Assembly (NCBI GenBank): GCA_903789635.1 | Contig: CAIFEY010000027.1 | Span: forward strand, 1 to 42,765 | Direction: 5' to 3' | Origin: an uncultured Eubacteriaceae bacterium | Lineage (GTDB): Bacteria > Bacillota > Clostridia > Peptostreptococcales > Anaerovoracaceae | DNA: 42,765 nucleotides | Part shown: in pieces, positions 31,958 through 40,779 of the stretch | Layout: every line of letters starts with the position of its first letter | Numbering within the stretch: position 1 is the first letter of the stretch | Made by a program: the position numbers and the translations under genes | The notes under the pieces: generated by a model | Databases searched by the model: none | What the model was told of the DNA's origin: nothing | What the model saw: the letters and a program-made list of their open reading frames with translations, nothing else

Positions 31958-32359
31958 TTAATCTCTGTAACCGTCAGTGTTGTCACTGCCGTTGAAGCTT
32001 GCGATGTTGATGTGGATGCCGCCGCCCCTGCTGAGCAGCACGCCCGCGAGCGCGCCGGCCAGGACCAGCGTGAGGCCAGTCAGGAATTTTCTGCGGCCGC
32101 GGCGCACACGCCGTGCCTGCATGTCTGCCCTCGCGATGTCCGCGGCGGCTTCCGCCTCAGGGCCAGCCGCGTCGTAAACCGCGTCCGAAAAATCGTAGTC
32201 GGAATCATAATCGTAATCGGAGCCGGTCTCGGTGTCAAAATCGGAACCGTACCTCGCGTCACCGCTCTGCTGCGCCGCCTGCTCGGAATCCGCGAATGAT
32301 TCGGATTCGGATGCGGAATCGTATTGTCTAGTCCGGCTGGTCCGGATGTTTTCGTCCAT
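31958..32359 (-). CDS. Small acidic single-pass membrane protein
   Basis: A 133-residue protein without recognised family. Residues 1-75 are highly acidic and Ser/Tyr/Asp-rich, with the repetitive stretch DYDYDSDYDF. A basic cluster (RRVRRGRRK, about 83-91) precedes one hydrophobic helix (about 92-109) and a short tail. Positive-inside logic would put the acidic part in the cytosol. GGGAGG precedes the ATG. A 7-bp hairpin (32372-32389, GGATGAT/ATCATCC) lies directly before that ribosome site and could tune translation. It lies between tcdA and the HD gene, 54 and 31 bp away. Confidence 0.75.
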   Translation of the reverse strand: MDENIRTSRTRQYDSASESESFADSEQAAQQSGDARYGSDFDTETGSDYDYDSDYDFSDAVYDAAGPEAEAAADIARADMQARRVRRGRRKFLTGLTLVLAGALAGVLLSRGGGIHINIASFNGSDNTDGYRD

Positions 32360-32413
32360 TAGTATCCTCCCGGATGATGCTGATCATCCTCAATTTCGAA
32401 ATTCTATTAAAAC

Positions 32414-33208
32414 CTAGTTCTGCCTGCCGCCCTTGATGCGGTCAGACGGGTCGAATTCGGTCAGATCGAGCACGACTTCCGACGCGGCCATGATGCCGGC
32501 GGAAGGCGGTACGAACGAGGTCGAACCCGGGATGTCGCGGCGCTGCGTGCACTTGCGCTTGGTGCCCGGCGGGCAGATGCAGTGATTGCGGCAGGAGTTG
32601 TCGCTGTCTGAGAGCGGGCGGATCGGCGGCTCGGTCGAGAACACGACCTTCAGCTTCCTGACGCGGCGCTTCTTCATCTCCTTGCGCATGATCTTAGACA
32701 GCGGATCCATGCTCGTCTTGTAGATGTCGGTGACCTGCAGCTTGGACGGGTCGACGCGGTTGCCAGCACCCATGCAGGAGATTACCGGCACGCCGGCCTC
32801 CTTCGCCTGCATGACGATGTCGATCTTGGCGCTCATCGTGTCCAGGGAGTCGACGACGTAGTCGAAGTCGTGGAAATCGATCTGATCTGCCGTCTCGCCC
32901 GGCAGGTAGAACATCTTATGCTTGATGACCTTGATGTCCGGGTCGATCTGGTGCACGCGCTCCTCCGCGGCGTCCACCTTATACATGCCGATGGTCGCGC
33001 GCGTCGCCAGGATCTGGCGGTTCAGGTTGGTCAGGCAGACCTTGTCGTCGTCGATCACGTCGATCGTTCCGACCCCGCTCCTTGCCAGCGTCTCCACGAC
33101 CGATCCGCCGACGCCGCCGACGCCGAACACGGCCACTCTGCACGCGCGGAGGCGGTCGAGCGCCTCCTGCCCCATGACTAATTCAGTTCTGGAATATTGA
33201 TTCAGCAT
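32414..33208 (-). CDS. tcdA: tRNA threonylcarbamoyladenosine dehydratase TcdA
   Basis: A 264-residue E1-like enzyme that uses ATP to cyclise t6A37 in tRNA to ct6A. The nucleotide loop GVGGVGGS (about 30-37), the RTELVMGQEALDRLR start, DLDDDKV-like VIDDDKVCLTNLNRQ (about 52-66) and the SMDPLSKIMRKEMKKR segment are typical of TcdA/CsdL. C-terminal Cys residues (SCRNHCICPPG) are unusual in number and may bind metal. GGGAG precedes the ATG at 33208, which I prefer to the ATG eight codons earlier. It is the first gene of a three-gene operon. With miaA this window codes for two enzymes modifying A37. Confidence 0.9.
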   Translation of the reverse strand: MLNQYSRTELVMGQEALDRLRACRVAVFGVGGVGGSVVETLARSGVGTIDVIDDDKVCLTNLNRQILATRATIGMYKVDAAEERVHQIDPDIKVIKHKMFYLPGETADQIDFHDFDYVVDSLDTMSAKIDIVMQAKEAGVPVISCMGAGNRVDPSKLQVTDIYKTSMDPLSKIMRKEMKKRRVRKLKVVFSTEPPIRPLSDSDNSCRNHCICPPGTKRKCTQRRDIPGSTSFVPPSAGIMAASEVVLDLTEFDPSDRIKGGRQN

Positions 33209-33622
33209 TGCTTCTCCCGTTTCCCTTCCCATATCTTACTATCTTACCAAAAACCGCGGCGGTTTCCGTGAATTTCCTGTGTTTTCCGCCGCAGGTATGG
33301 ATATTCCTGTTTCTCTGCCCGCGGTCCGTCAGCATCTGGGCTGGCCCGGATTGATATCCGAACTGTGTGGTCCCCTTCGGAATCCCCTGCTTCATTTCCG
33401 CAGGGGGATTTCCAGAAAAAGTAACTCCGCCGGCATCTGTACAATATTAGCACACGCGCCCCCGCACTTCAACCGTCCCGGGGCCGCAGAACGGAGATGT
33501 TTTTACTTTTATTCCCATTAACATGATGGTATAATTGGTTTACAAACGCAGAAACAAATTTAATATGAAAATATTGTGTGACGTGAACAACAATCTGCGC
33601 GCCGCCCTGCGTCCGAATTCAG
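33209..33622. other. Divergent spacer tcdA/azlC
   Basis: No gene. A stem of about ten pairs with one bulge lies near 33381-33411 (AATCCCCTGC with GCAGGGGGATT); it would fall in the tcdA leader. On the plus strand a TATAAT (33530-33535) is a likely azlC -10, with a poor -35. Confidence 0.45.
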
Positions 33623-33666
33623 CGAATAGAAAACGAATAGAAAACGAATAGAAAAGGAATAGAAAA
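33623..33666 (+). repeat. Four tandem 11-bp repeats in the azlC leader
   Basis: Three exact copies of CGAATAGAAAA followed by one GGAATAGAAAA, 38 bp before the azlC start and inside a purine-rich tract. Eleven bp is about one helical turn, so repeated protein binding is possible. Slippage of the tract could also change expression. Confidence 0.8.
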
Positions 33667-33703
33667 GGAAAAAAAGAGAAGAAAGAGGAGAAAGGAAGGA
33701 AGA

Positions 33704-34495
33704 ATGAGAGAGGAAACAGTCAAAAAACGTACAGAACCATCAGCCATCAAGGCGGATGATTCGGCGAAGGTTCGGACTTTGTCTGAGGGCCTGCACCCGA
33801 GAAGGGATGCGCTGCGCGCCGCCCTGCCCGCGTCGTTTCCGGTCATGACCGGCTATGTGTTCCTCGGCATCACGCTCGGGATCTACGCGACGTCGCAGGG
33901 ATTTTCGCCGTGGTATCCGACGCTGATGGCGCTGACGATCTACGGCGGGTCGCTCGAGTTCGTCACGGTCTCGATGCTGCTCGCGCCGTTCGCCCCGCTC
34001 GTGTCGCTGTCGATGGCGTTCATGATCCAGGCGCGTCACCTGTTCTACGGCCTCGCGATGCTGGACAAGTTCAAGGGCACCGGCTGGAAGAAGTTCTTCC
34101 TGATCTTCTGGATGAGCGACGAGACGTTCGCGGTGACGTTTTCCGCGGATATCCCAGACAAAGTCGACCGGGGCTGGTTCTACTTCTTCGTGTCGCTGCT
34201 GGACTACCTGTACTGGGCAGTCGGCGTCACGGCGGGCGGCCTCGCGGGCTCGCTGATCACGATCAAGGCGCAGGGCCTCGACTTCGTCATGACGGCGATG
34301 TTCGTCGTGATCTTCCTCGACCAGTGGCTGAAGGAGAAGCGCCACTACACGGCATATATCGGGCTCCTGTCCGCCGCCGTCTGCCGCCTTGTCTTCTCCG
34401 CTGACTCCTTCATGATCCCGACGATGGTCCTGATCCTCGTGTTCCTGACCGCACTGCGCAAACCCCTCGAAAAGAAAGGAGGCTTCATCGAATGA
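33704..34495 (+). CDS. azlC: AzlC-type branched-chain amino acid exporter subunit
   Basis: A 263-residue membrane protein, the large subunit of the AzlCD exporter for branched-chain amino acids and analogues. The family pattern [20 protein letters not shown] (about 40-59), [13 protein letters not shown]-like [14 protein letters not shown] (about 76-89), [10 protein letters not shown] (about 110-119) and [10 protein letters not shown] (about 136-145) are visible, with about six helices. The first 35 residues are polar and longer than usual; a later start is possible but GGAAGGAAG directly precedes the ATG at 33704. It overlaps azlD by the ATGA at 34492, so the two are translationally coupled. 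Upstream are four 11-bp repeats. Confidence 0.92.
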   Translation: MREETVKKRTEPSAIKADDSAKVRTLSEGLHPRRDALRAALPASFPVMTGYVFLGITLGIYATSQGFSPWYPTLMALTIYGGSLEFVTVSMLLAPFAPLVSLSMAFMIQARHLFYGLAMLDKFKGTGWKKFFLIFWMSDETFAVTFSADIPDKVDRGWFYFFVSLLDYLYWAVGVTAGGLAGSLITIKAQGLDFVMTAMFVVIFLDQWLKEKRHYTAYIGLLSAAVCRLVFSADSFMIPTMVLILVFLTALRKPLEKKGGFIE

Positions 34496-34818
34496 CCATT
34501 TCCGAACAGATTATCACGATCGGCTGCTGCGTAGCGGGAACAATGCTGTCGCGCTTCCTGCCGTTCCTGCTCATCTCCTCACGCCGCCCGACCCCTAAGT
34601 TCATCATCTACCTCGGCAAGGCCCTCCCGTCCGCCATCTTCGGCATGCTGGTCATTTACTGCCTGAAGAACGTGACCTTCACGTCCGGAACCTTCGGCAT
34701 CCCCGAGCTCGCCTCCATCGCCGTCACCGTGCTGATCCACCTCTGGCGGCGGAACATGATGCTCTCTATGGCCGCGGGCACGGCGTGCTATATGGTATTA
34801 GTTAATCTCGTGTTCTGA
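34492..34818 (+). CDS. azlD: AzlD-type small exporter subunit
   Basis: A 108-residue protein with four hydrophobic segments, the small partner of AzlC. The segment [10 protein letters not shown] and the [20 protein letters not shown] stretch are typical of AzlD. Its ATG overlaps the azlC stop (ATGA), and AAAGGAGG lies within the end of azlC. Together they should export branched-chain amino acids; substrate range cannot be read from sequence. The ~100-bp repeat copy B follows 36 bp after the stop. Confidence 0.9.
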   Translation: MTISEQIITIGCCVAGTMLSRFLPFLLISSRRPTPKFIIYLGKALPSAIFGMLVIYCLKNVTFTSGTFGIPELASIAVTVLIHLWRRNMMLSMAAGTACYMVLVNLVF

Positions 34819-34854
34819 TTTCTCGCAGCTCTCGTGAGCAGACAAAATTCCGGC

Positions 34855-34957
34855 GGTGCCTGGGAAAATGGCGAATTGTCATGGAAATTCCCAAATTCCG
34901 GGCCGTTGTCGTAATTCCAGCACATTGAAAAGAGGCTGCGTTTTTCACAGCCCCGTT
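34855..34957. repeat. ~100-bp intergenic repeat, copy B
   Basis: Matches 54-155 at about 95%. It lies between the convergent azlD and mscS genes. Its second hairpin (34934-34940 with 34946-34952) has one broken pair compared with copy A. It is too short and has no open frame for an insertion sequence; a palindromic repeat family or small non-autonomous element is likely. Confidence 0.8.
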
Positions 34958-34995
34958 CATATCTTTAATCTTAACCTGAAGATCTAAATCACGAT

Positions 34996-35036
34996 CGATA
35001 AAGCGCAGCCGGCGCAGTCTGTTAACAGCGGCTGCG
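34996..35036 (-). terminator. Terminator of mscS
   Basis: CGCAGCCG (35004-35011) pairs with CGGCTGCG (35029-35036), and the minus strand continues CTTTATCG. It starts directly after the mscS stop. Confidence 0.65.
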
Positions 35037-35870
35037 TTATTTCTTCTTAATATGCACGTCCATCTGCGGATATGGGATCTCGATGCCCGCCTCGTCGAAC
35101 GCGATCTTGATGCGCTCGTTCATGTCCCACTTGGTCGGCCAGTAGTCTTCGGTGTTGACCCAGGCGCGGAACGCGATCGTGATGGAGCTGTCGTTCAGCG
35201 AGTCGACGTAGACGCTGCGGTCCTCGTCGTCGACGCGCTCGTCCTGGTCCAGGAGGGCATTCAGGATGTCCTTGGCCTGCTCCAGATCGGTGTTGTAGGA
35301 CACGCCGACGGAGACCTCGAGTTTGCGCTTAGGACGTGCGGTGACGTTGACGACGGCGTTGTTCGTCAGGTTGGAGTTCGGGATCATGACCAGCTTGTTG
35401 TCGACCGTGTAGAGAGTCGTGTAGTACATCTCGATCTTCTTGACCGTGCCCTCGTACCCCTCGCTCGCGACGATGATGTAGTCGCCCGCGCGGAACGGCT
35501 TCAGGAACAGCAGAAGGATGCCGCCCGAGAAGTTCGACAGGCCGCCCTGCAGCGCCAGCGATATGCCGATTCCGGCGGAAGCCAGGAGCGCGGCGATCGA
35601 GGACGCCTCGACGATCTGCAGCTTGACGATGATCGTGATGATCGCGAAGATCAGCGTGCCGTACTTGGTGATGGACACGATGAAGCTCTTCAGCGACTCG
35701 TCCATGTTGAATTTTGTTAATCTTTTATCAAGCCATGAGCAGAACTTCTTCAGGATTTTTCGGATGATCAGGTAAATAAGAATGGCCAGTGCAATGCGGA
35801 ACAGGAACTGTGCTGCCTGCCCGCCTGTATGCCTGGCCCAGGTTTCTAACTCTTGAATTGTCGGAAGCAT
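35037..35870 (-). CDS. mscS: Small-conductance mechanosensitive channel MscS
   Basis: A 277-residue MscS-family channel that opens under membrane tension and releases solutes on osmotic downshock. Three N-terminal helices are seen. The pore-lining TM3 runs over SSIAALLASAGIGISLALQG (about 90-109) and the beta domain follows with GGILLLFLKPFRAGDYI (about 115-131). NSNLTNNAVVNVT (about 164-176) is also a family hallmark. AAGGAG precedes the ATG. It is a single gene ended by a hairpin, convergent with azlCD. Confidence 0.95.
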   Translation of the reverse strand: MLPTIQELETWARHTGGQAAQFLFRIALAILIYLIIRKILKKFCSWLDKRLTKFNMDESLKSFIVSITKYGTLIFAIITIIVKLQIVEASSIAALLASAGIGISLALQGGLSNFSGGILLLFLKPFRAGDYIIVASEGYEGTVKKIEMYYTTLYTVDNKLVMIPNSNLTNNAVVNVTARPKRKLEVSVGVSYNTDLEQAKDILNALLDQDERVDDEDRSVYVDSLNDSSITIAFRAWVNTEDYWPTKWDMNERIKIAFDEAGIEIPYPQMDVHIKKK

Positions 35871-36075
35871 GTATTCTCCTTGTGCGTCTAACTTAAACGG
35901 AAGAACAGCATGCGCGGCCGGCGCGGCGCCCGGTCGGAAAACAGAGATGTTTCCGTTTGGCTGCCGCTGCCCCGGAAGTCGCGGGTTATGCAGGGATGAT
36001 TCGCTGATTCATCTCTGCGGCAGGTGCTTCTCCGTTGAAGCTGCGTCGGAACTTTGTCCAAACAGCGTTCAGCGG

Positions 36076-37152
36076 CTAGTCAAAATCACCTTCAAAGAAT
36101 GCGCAGGTCGTGCGGCCGTTCGTCTTGGCTTCATAGAGGGCAGAATCGGCGTTCGGATAGAGATCCTCACAGATGCCGTGCTCGGAGTACGCCGCGCCCG
36201 CGGTGATCGCGGTCTTCGGCAGGTCGTCCGCAGCCAGCTTCAGCTGCTCGTTCACCCTCGTGATGACTTCTTCCACCATTGTACGGCATTCCGCGCGTGA
36301 AAGTCCAGGGATTATTATCGCGAACTCGTCGCCGCCCATGCGGATGACGCGGTCGACCGGACGGATCGCCTTCTTCACCGTAATCGCGGTGCGGCGGAGG
36401 ACGATGTCCCCCATCTCGTGGCCGTAGGTGTCGTTCAGCTGCTTGAAGTGGTCGATGTCGAGCATGACGAAGCAGGTCGGCTCCTCGCTCTCTGAGAGCT
36501 TCTCGGCGAGCCCCTGGAATCCGAAGCGGTTCAGCAGCCCGGTCAGCGGGTCGTGCTCCGCCTGGTATCTCAGCTGGAGCTCCTTCTCCTTGATCGTGTT
36601 GATGTTCTGGATCGTCATGATCATGTGGATCGGGTTCCCGTCCTCGTCGTATTTACAAGGGATCAGGGACATCCTGCACCAGCCCGCTTCCTTTTCCATG
36701 TAGTCCAGGGTCAGTCGGCCGTGCTTCTTCAGGCGGTCGGCTACAGTCTCCGGATTCATGAATTCGTAAACCTGCTTCTTGTAGTCCTCGCGGACGGAAA
36801 GCAGGCAGTACTGCGTGATAATTGCGCGGTGGTCCTGCGGGGACGCCTCGTAGACGGAATAATCCCTAGGTACAGCGATCGGGTACGTGTGCCAGTTCGT
36901 CAGGTCGATCATGACCGTCGCGTGGAACATCTCAGTCAACGCATCCGCGACCTCGCGCTCCTTCTGGCCTTCTTTGACCCCTTCCGGCCGGAATGGGACG
37001 TCGAGGCCGTCGGAATAAATCGGCATTTTGTGCTCCTCCATCGGACTGTGGTCCGGGCGAATTGTGCCGGAGAGATCGAGCTGATTCATGTCCTGAGAGG
37101 ATTCCTGCTCATTCCGGGATCCCAGCTTTTGTTCTTTCTTATTTACACCCAT
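36076..37152 (-). CDS. Diguanylate cyclase (PAS-like plus GGDEF)
   Basis: A 358-residue c-di-GMP synthase. A polar N-terminus (1-70) is followed by a PAS-like sensor (about 75-190) and a GGDEF domain (about 195-355). The active site is the intact GGDEF in RVIRMGGDEFAII, and RPVD five residues before it is the RxxD inhibitory I-site, so product feedback is expected. DHDPLTGLLNR-like AEHDPLTGLLNRFGF opens the domain. The start at the ATG 37152 is preferred; a TTG two codons earlier is also open. No membrane helix is seen. With the two EAL enzymes in this window it forms a synthesis/breakdown set. Confidence 0.92.
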   Translation of the reverse strand: MGVNKKEQKLGSRNEQESSQDMNQLDLSGTIRPDHSPMEEHKMPIYSDGLDVPFRPEGVKEGQKEREVADALTEMFHATVMIDLTNWHTYPIAVPRDYSVYEASPQDHRAIITQYCLLSVREDYKKQVYEFMNPETVADRLKKHGRLTLDYMEKEAGWCRMSLIPCKYDEDGNPIHMIMTIQNINTIKEKELQLRYQAEHDPLTGLLNRFGFQGLAEKLSESEEPTCFVMLDIDHFKQLNDTYGHEMGDIVLRRTAITVKKAIRPVDRVIRMGGDEFAIIIPGLSRAECRTMVEEVITRVNEQLKLAADDLPKTAITAGAAYSEHGICEDLYPNADSALYEAKTNGRTTCAFFEGDFD

Positions 37153-37559
37153 GTACAAAACCTGCTGCGCGCATCCGCCGTCTCCCCTGCTGCATCGCGG
37201 ATCGCAGCCGCGAAAACAGGGTAAGGATGCACTCCTCCCCTTCTTCTATTTCTAATCAATTAGTTCTTATTCCAGTCAGTTATTTCTAATCAGAGTTTTT
37301 TATCAGTACACTGCGCGTGTCGAAGCGTGTCAGTTGGTGTCTTTCCGCCGTCGGCACTGCATTATGTACAGTGGTCTGGAAGATCGTACACATCATGTGT
37401 CTGATCAATTCACTCAATTAAGTAAACGACTTTTCATAATAATTATACGATACAAAATACAAAAATGATAGTATATCAGAAAAAAATCATGTGCTATGAT
37501 GTATACAGCCATTTATCATTGTTTCGGCAATATTTTACACACTTGGAGGCATAGATTGA
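37153..37559. other. AT-rich divergent promoter region
   Basis: No gene. AT-rich sequence from about 37400 probably holds the aldo/keto reductase promoter: a TATGAT at about 37495-37500 is a candidate -10, without a clear -35. A short inverted repeat GATC..ACACAT/ATGTGT..GATC lies at about 37382-37408. Confidence 0.4.
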
Positions 37560-38528
37560 ATGAATAAATATAAGCTCGGTAAAACGGATATTTTTGTCAC
37601 CCCGGTCGGCATGGGGACGCTGACGATGGGCTTCTCGCAGAAGAATCTCTCTCTGGAGGACGGCGCGTCGGTCATCGTGCACGCGGCCGAGCGCGGGATC
37701 AACTTCTTCGACACCGCGCAGTACTACGACACCTACCGCTTCCTTAGGCCGGCGCTGGACGAGATCCGCGCCCGCGGCCTCCCCCGCCCGGTGGTCTGCA
37801 GCAAGACGCTGGAGCCCGAGTATGACGGCGCAATGGACGCAGTCAAAGAATGCCTGGACGCCCTTAATCTCGACCAGGTCGACATCTTCCTGCTGCACGA
37901 GGTCCGCGGCGTGACAGATTTCCAGGCGCGCCAGGGTGCCTGGCAGGCCCTTCAGGACGCGAAGGCAGAGGGCTTGGTCAAAGCCGTCGGAATCTCCACA
38001 CACCACGTCGATGCCTGCCGGAAAATGGCGGAGATCCCTGCCTGCGACGTCGTCTTCCCGCTGATCAACAAGGCCGGGCTCGGCATCCGCGACGGGGAGA
38101 ATCCGGGGACGCGCGAGGACATGGAACAGGTGATCGCAGCCTGCAGCGCCGCCGGAATCGGCGTCTTCACGATGAAGGCGTTCGGCGGCGGCAACCTGAT
38201 CGAGGACTACCGGAGCTGCCTCGACTACGCGGCGAACATCCCGGGAAACGACGCCGTCATGATCGGCATGGCCGATAACGACCAGGTCGACAAAGCCGTC
38301 GAGTACTTCAGCGGCGCCCTCCCTGAGGACTACGTCCCGGACATCACCGGCAAGCACCTTCAGGTCGACCAGTCCGACTGCGAGGGCTGCGGCACCTGCA
38401 AGGCACGCTGCGTCAGCCATGCGATCTTCTGGAATAAAAACGGCCTGGCCGAAATCGACCAGACCAAGTGTGTGCATTGCGGTTACTGCGCGCCGGTATG
38501 CCCGGTCCGCGCAATCATATTTTTATAG
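37560..38528 (+). CDS. Aldo/keto reductase with C-terminal 4Fe-4S domain
   Basis: A 322-residue oxidoreductase. Residues 1-265 are an aldo/keto reductase barrel: the DTAQYYDTY segment (about 51-59) holds the catalytic Asp and Tyr, then CSKT and VGISTHH. The C-terminus (about 275-322) carries two 4Fe-4S motifs, CEGCGTCKARC and CVHCGYCAPVCP. This fusion is common in anaerobes and suggests electron exchange with ferredoxin instead of, or besides, NAD(P)H. GGAGG lies 11 nt before the ATG. It is transcribed alone, convergent with mmuM. Just past the stop a 16/17-bp sequence is duplicated (38528-38560). Confidence 0.93.
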   Translation: MNKYKLGKTDIFVTPVGMGTLTMGFSQKNLSLEDGASVIVHAAERGINFFDTAQYYDTYRFLRPALDEIRARGLPRPVVCSKTLEPEYDGAMDAVKECLDALNLDQVDIFLLHEVRGVTDFQARQGAWQALQDAKAEGLVKAVGISTHHVDACRKMAEIPACDVVFPLINKAGLGIRDGENPGTREDMEQVIAACSAAGIGVFTMKAFGGGNLIEDYRSCLDYAANIPGNDAVMIGMADNDQVDKAVEYFSGALPEDYVPDITGKHLQVDQSDCEGCGTCKARCVSHAIFWNKNGLAEIDQTKCVHCGYCAPVCPVRAIIFL

Positions 38529-38622
38529 GATATTCACTAGAGAGGATATTCCACTAGAGAGCGCATAAACGCATAGAATATCAGATACGCACCGGCAGCA
38601 AGGGGCAGTGAAACGTGATGGT

Positions 38623-39597
38623 TTACTGCTCGCTGACGAATGCATCGCGAGCCTTCGCGACCTCGACGATCTGCTCCGGCGTGGTCGAGCAGCAGCCGCC
38701 GACCGCGGCCGCACCGTCCTGATACCAGCCGATCGCCTGCTGCCGGTAGTCGTCGAGGAGGTCTCCGCCGGTCCAGATTTGGGTGACCGGATCGTAGACC
38801 AGCCCGCTGTTCGGATAGACGGCGACCGGGAGTCCCGTTTCCTTCAGGGCCTCGATCACCGGCTTCATGCAGTTCGGCGTCGAGCAGTTCGCGCCGATCA
38901 TCTTAAGGCGCGGGAATTTCTCACGGTCGGAGAAGATGCGGGCGGCCTCGTCGAACCCCTGCCCCTCGCACGTGTGAACGCCGTCCTCGGTCGTGAAGCT
39001 GATCCAGTAGTCCACGCCCAGTTTCTCGGCGATCTCCGCCTCGATCACGGCTTCAGGAAGCGACGGGACGGTCTCGTAGAGCATCAGGTCGGCACCCGCG
39101 CCGAGCAGGGCCTCCGTCTGCGTCTCGTGGAAGGAGCGGATCTGCCCCTCAGAAGCCTTGTAGCGGCCGCGGTACTCGCTTCCGTCGCAGAGATAAGCGC
39201 CGTACGGCCCGCAGGACGCGAGGGCCAGCGGGTATGCGCGGGAAGTTCCCGGGTTTTCCTTCGTGAACTCGTCCCAGAACTCATCACGTGCTTCCGTCAA
39301 AAGCTCTACTGACTTGCGGATGATTGCCTTTGCCTGCTGGCGGGTGAAGCCGTTCTCGATCAGGAGCTTAGGCGCAGCCTGATAGCTGCAGCTGATCCCG
39401 CAGTCGGCGCCCGCGCGGAAATAGCGCAGGTGGACCTCTTTCACGAGATCCGGCCGGTCGATCAGTGCCTCCGCGGTCCAGAGCCCGCCGCCCTTGACCG
39501 TGACGCCGAGCTGCTCGAGCGCCGTCGACATCGCGCCGTCGATGACCATGCGCTTAGACTGCTGAAGCAGGTTTTCCAATGTCTGCCGTCTTTCCAT
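38623..39597 (-). CDS. mmuM: Homocysteine S-methyltransferase
   Basis: A 324-residue Zn-dependent methyltransferase of the MmuM/betaine-homocysteine type, making methionine from homocysteine and S-methylmethionine or a similar donor. The zinc Cys residues are in GANCS (about 218-222) and GGCCSTTP (about 303-310); DGAMSTALE (20-28) opens the barrel. Its ATG lies one base after the stop of the 68-codon gene upstream, whose end holds the ribosome site (GAGGAG), so translation is probably coupled. No methionine riboswitch was seen upstream. Confidence 0.92.
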   Translation of the reverse strand: MERRQTLENLLQQSKRMVIDGAMSTALEQLGVTVKGGGLWTAEALIDRPDLVKEVHLRYFRAGADCGISCSYQAAPKLLIENGFTRQQAKAIIRKSVELLTEARDEFWDEFTKENPGTSRAYPLALASCGPYGAYLCDGSEYRGRYKASEGQIRSFHETQTEALLGAGADLMLYETVPSLPEAVIEAEIAEKLGVDYWISFTTEDGVHTCEGQGFDEAARIFSDREKFPRLKMIGANCSTPNCMKPVIEALKETGLPVAVYPNSGLVYDPVTQIWTGGDLLDDYRQQAIGWYQDGAAAVGGCCSTTPEQIVEVAKARDAFVSEQ

Positions 39598-39598
39598 G

Positions 39599-39805
39599 CT
39601 ACATCATCTCCTCAGGTTTATTCAGGCCAGGCGCGTCCGGGAACTGGTTCTCCGGGATCGGCATGTTGTCGTAGTACTCCTTGTTTTCCGAAACGCACTC
39701 GTAGACGATGTTGATCACGTCGATCTCGCGGTAGCCCTTCACCTTCATCAGCGGAAACGGCTTTCCGAAGTATTCCTCATATTGTCTCAGTAAAAGTTCC
39801 AGCAT
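39599..39805 (-). CDS. Small 68-residue protein coupled to mmuM
   Basis: AAGGTG precedes the ATG at 39805. The product begins MLELLLRQYEEYFGKPFPLM, is acidic in its second half and ends NKPEEMM. There is no signal or membrane helix and no recognised family. Codon use matches real genes here, and the one-base gap to mmuM supports coding. It may assist or regulate the methyltransferase; that is context only. Confidence 0.7.
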   Translation of the reverse strand: MLELLLRQYEEYFGKPFPLMKVKGYREIDVINIVYECVSENKEYYDNMPIPENQFPDAPGLNKPEEMM

Positions 39806-40257
39806 AAATTTTCACCTTTTTCCTTTTCGTATTTCTGCGTGTCCATGCATTCGGGCGCGTCTAAAATTTCTGCCCGGCACAGGTCACATCCCCATTATAC
39901 CACACCGGCGCCGTCCGAAAAAACGCCCGCCATCAATTCCGGAGCCGAGTTTTCACGGAATCCTTTGTCCGATCCAGGGACAAAGGCCAAGCGGACCTTG
40001 CCACCTCCCGGCTCTGCCGCCCTGCCCTTGCCACGCCCAGCCTCTGACGATCTGCCGCTGCCTCCTCCCGCTGCTGCCGCCCTGCCCTTGTCACTTCCCG
40101 ACCTTCCGCCCCGCTGGTTTCCGAGGTAGCCGGAATCTCGGTTTTGTGGTACGCTGTTACGAGTGACGGAAAACGTGTATAAGAACGTGTATACACCTGT
40201 ATAGATGAAAACAAGCACGCAGAAATATATATGGAATATATGGAAAGGAATGAATCT
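39806..40257. repeat. Spacer with degenerate GC-rich repeats before Nudix gene
   Basis: About 39985-40125 holds two imperfect units of around 60-75 bp built on CCGCCCTGCCCTTG and CACKYCC blocks. They preserve an open frame coding Gly/Ala/Arg repeats on the minus strand, which I regard as non-coding. Near 40140-40205 the sequence becomes AT-rich and contains CGTGTATAAGAACGTGTATA, likely promoter territory for the Nudix gene. Confidence 0.5.
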
Positions 40258-40779
40258 ATGGAAGCCATCGATGTATATAACCGCAACCGCGAATTCACCG
40301 GCCTCAAAATCGATCGCCAGCGTGAAAAGCTCCAGCCCGACCAGTACATGCTCTACGCGCTCGCCCTGATCGCTGACCGTGACGGCCGGTTCCTGCTGAC
40401 CCGCCGCGCGATGAACAAGAAGTGGGCACCGGGCGCCTGGGAAATCCCGGGCGGCGGCGTCGACGCGGGCGAAACCACCGAGACCGCGATGGTCCGCGAG
40501 GCCATGGAAGAGACCGGCCTCGACCTCTCTGACTGCAGGCGCGACCGCGTCCTGACCTACCGCAACGACGAGCCCGAGTCCGGCGACAATTACTTCTGCG
40601 ACATTTATCTCGCCCACTGCGACTTCCAGCCTTCGGACGTCCAGATCCAGGCCTCCGAAGTCCTCGAGTTCCGCCTCGCCACGGCTGAGGAAATCTGCGC
40701 CCTGAACGAGCAGAGCAGCGTCCTCCACTACGAGCGCATCATGGACGCCGTCCAGGCGGCAAAGGAGCTGGGGCTGTAA
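40258..40779 (+). CDS. Nudix hydrolase
   Basis: A 173-residue Nudix enzyme that hydrolyses a nucleoside diphosphate linked to another group. The full Nudix box GGVDAGETTETAMVREAMEE with TGL following fits Gx5Ex7REUxEExGU (about 70-92). The start at 40258 has AAGGA 9 nt upstream; two ATGs at 40231 and 40240 are less likely. Substrate cannot be assigned; the N-terminal NREFTGLKIDR resembles IDI/NudF-like members. It is the last supported gene; about 2 kb of non-coding sequence follows. Confidence 0.9.
   Translation: MEAIDVYNRNREFTGLKIDRQREKLQPDQYMLYALALIADRDGRFLLTRRAMNKKWAPGAWEIPGGGVDAGETTETAMVREAMEETGLDLSDCRRDRVLTYRNDEPESGDNYFCDIYLAHCDFQPSDVQIQASEVLEFRLATAEEICALNEQSSVLHYERIMDAVQAAKELGL

Noticed and set aside
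33209-33500. T-box or other amino-acid riboswitch before tcdA or azlC
   Set aside because: A GGACCGCGG string is present on the minus strand but the T-box sequence and specifier stem could not be found.
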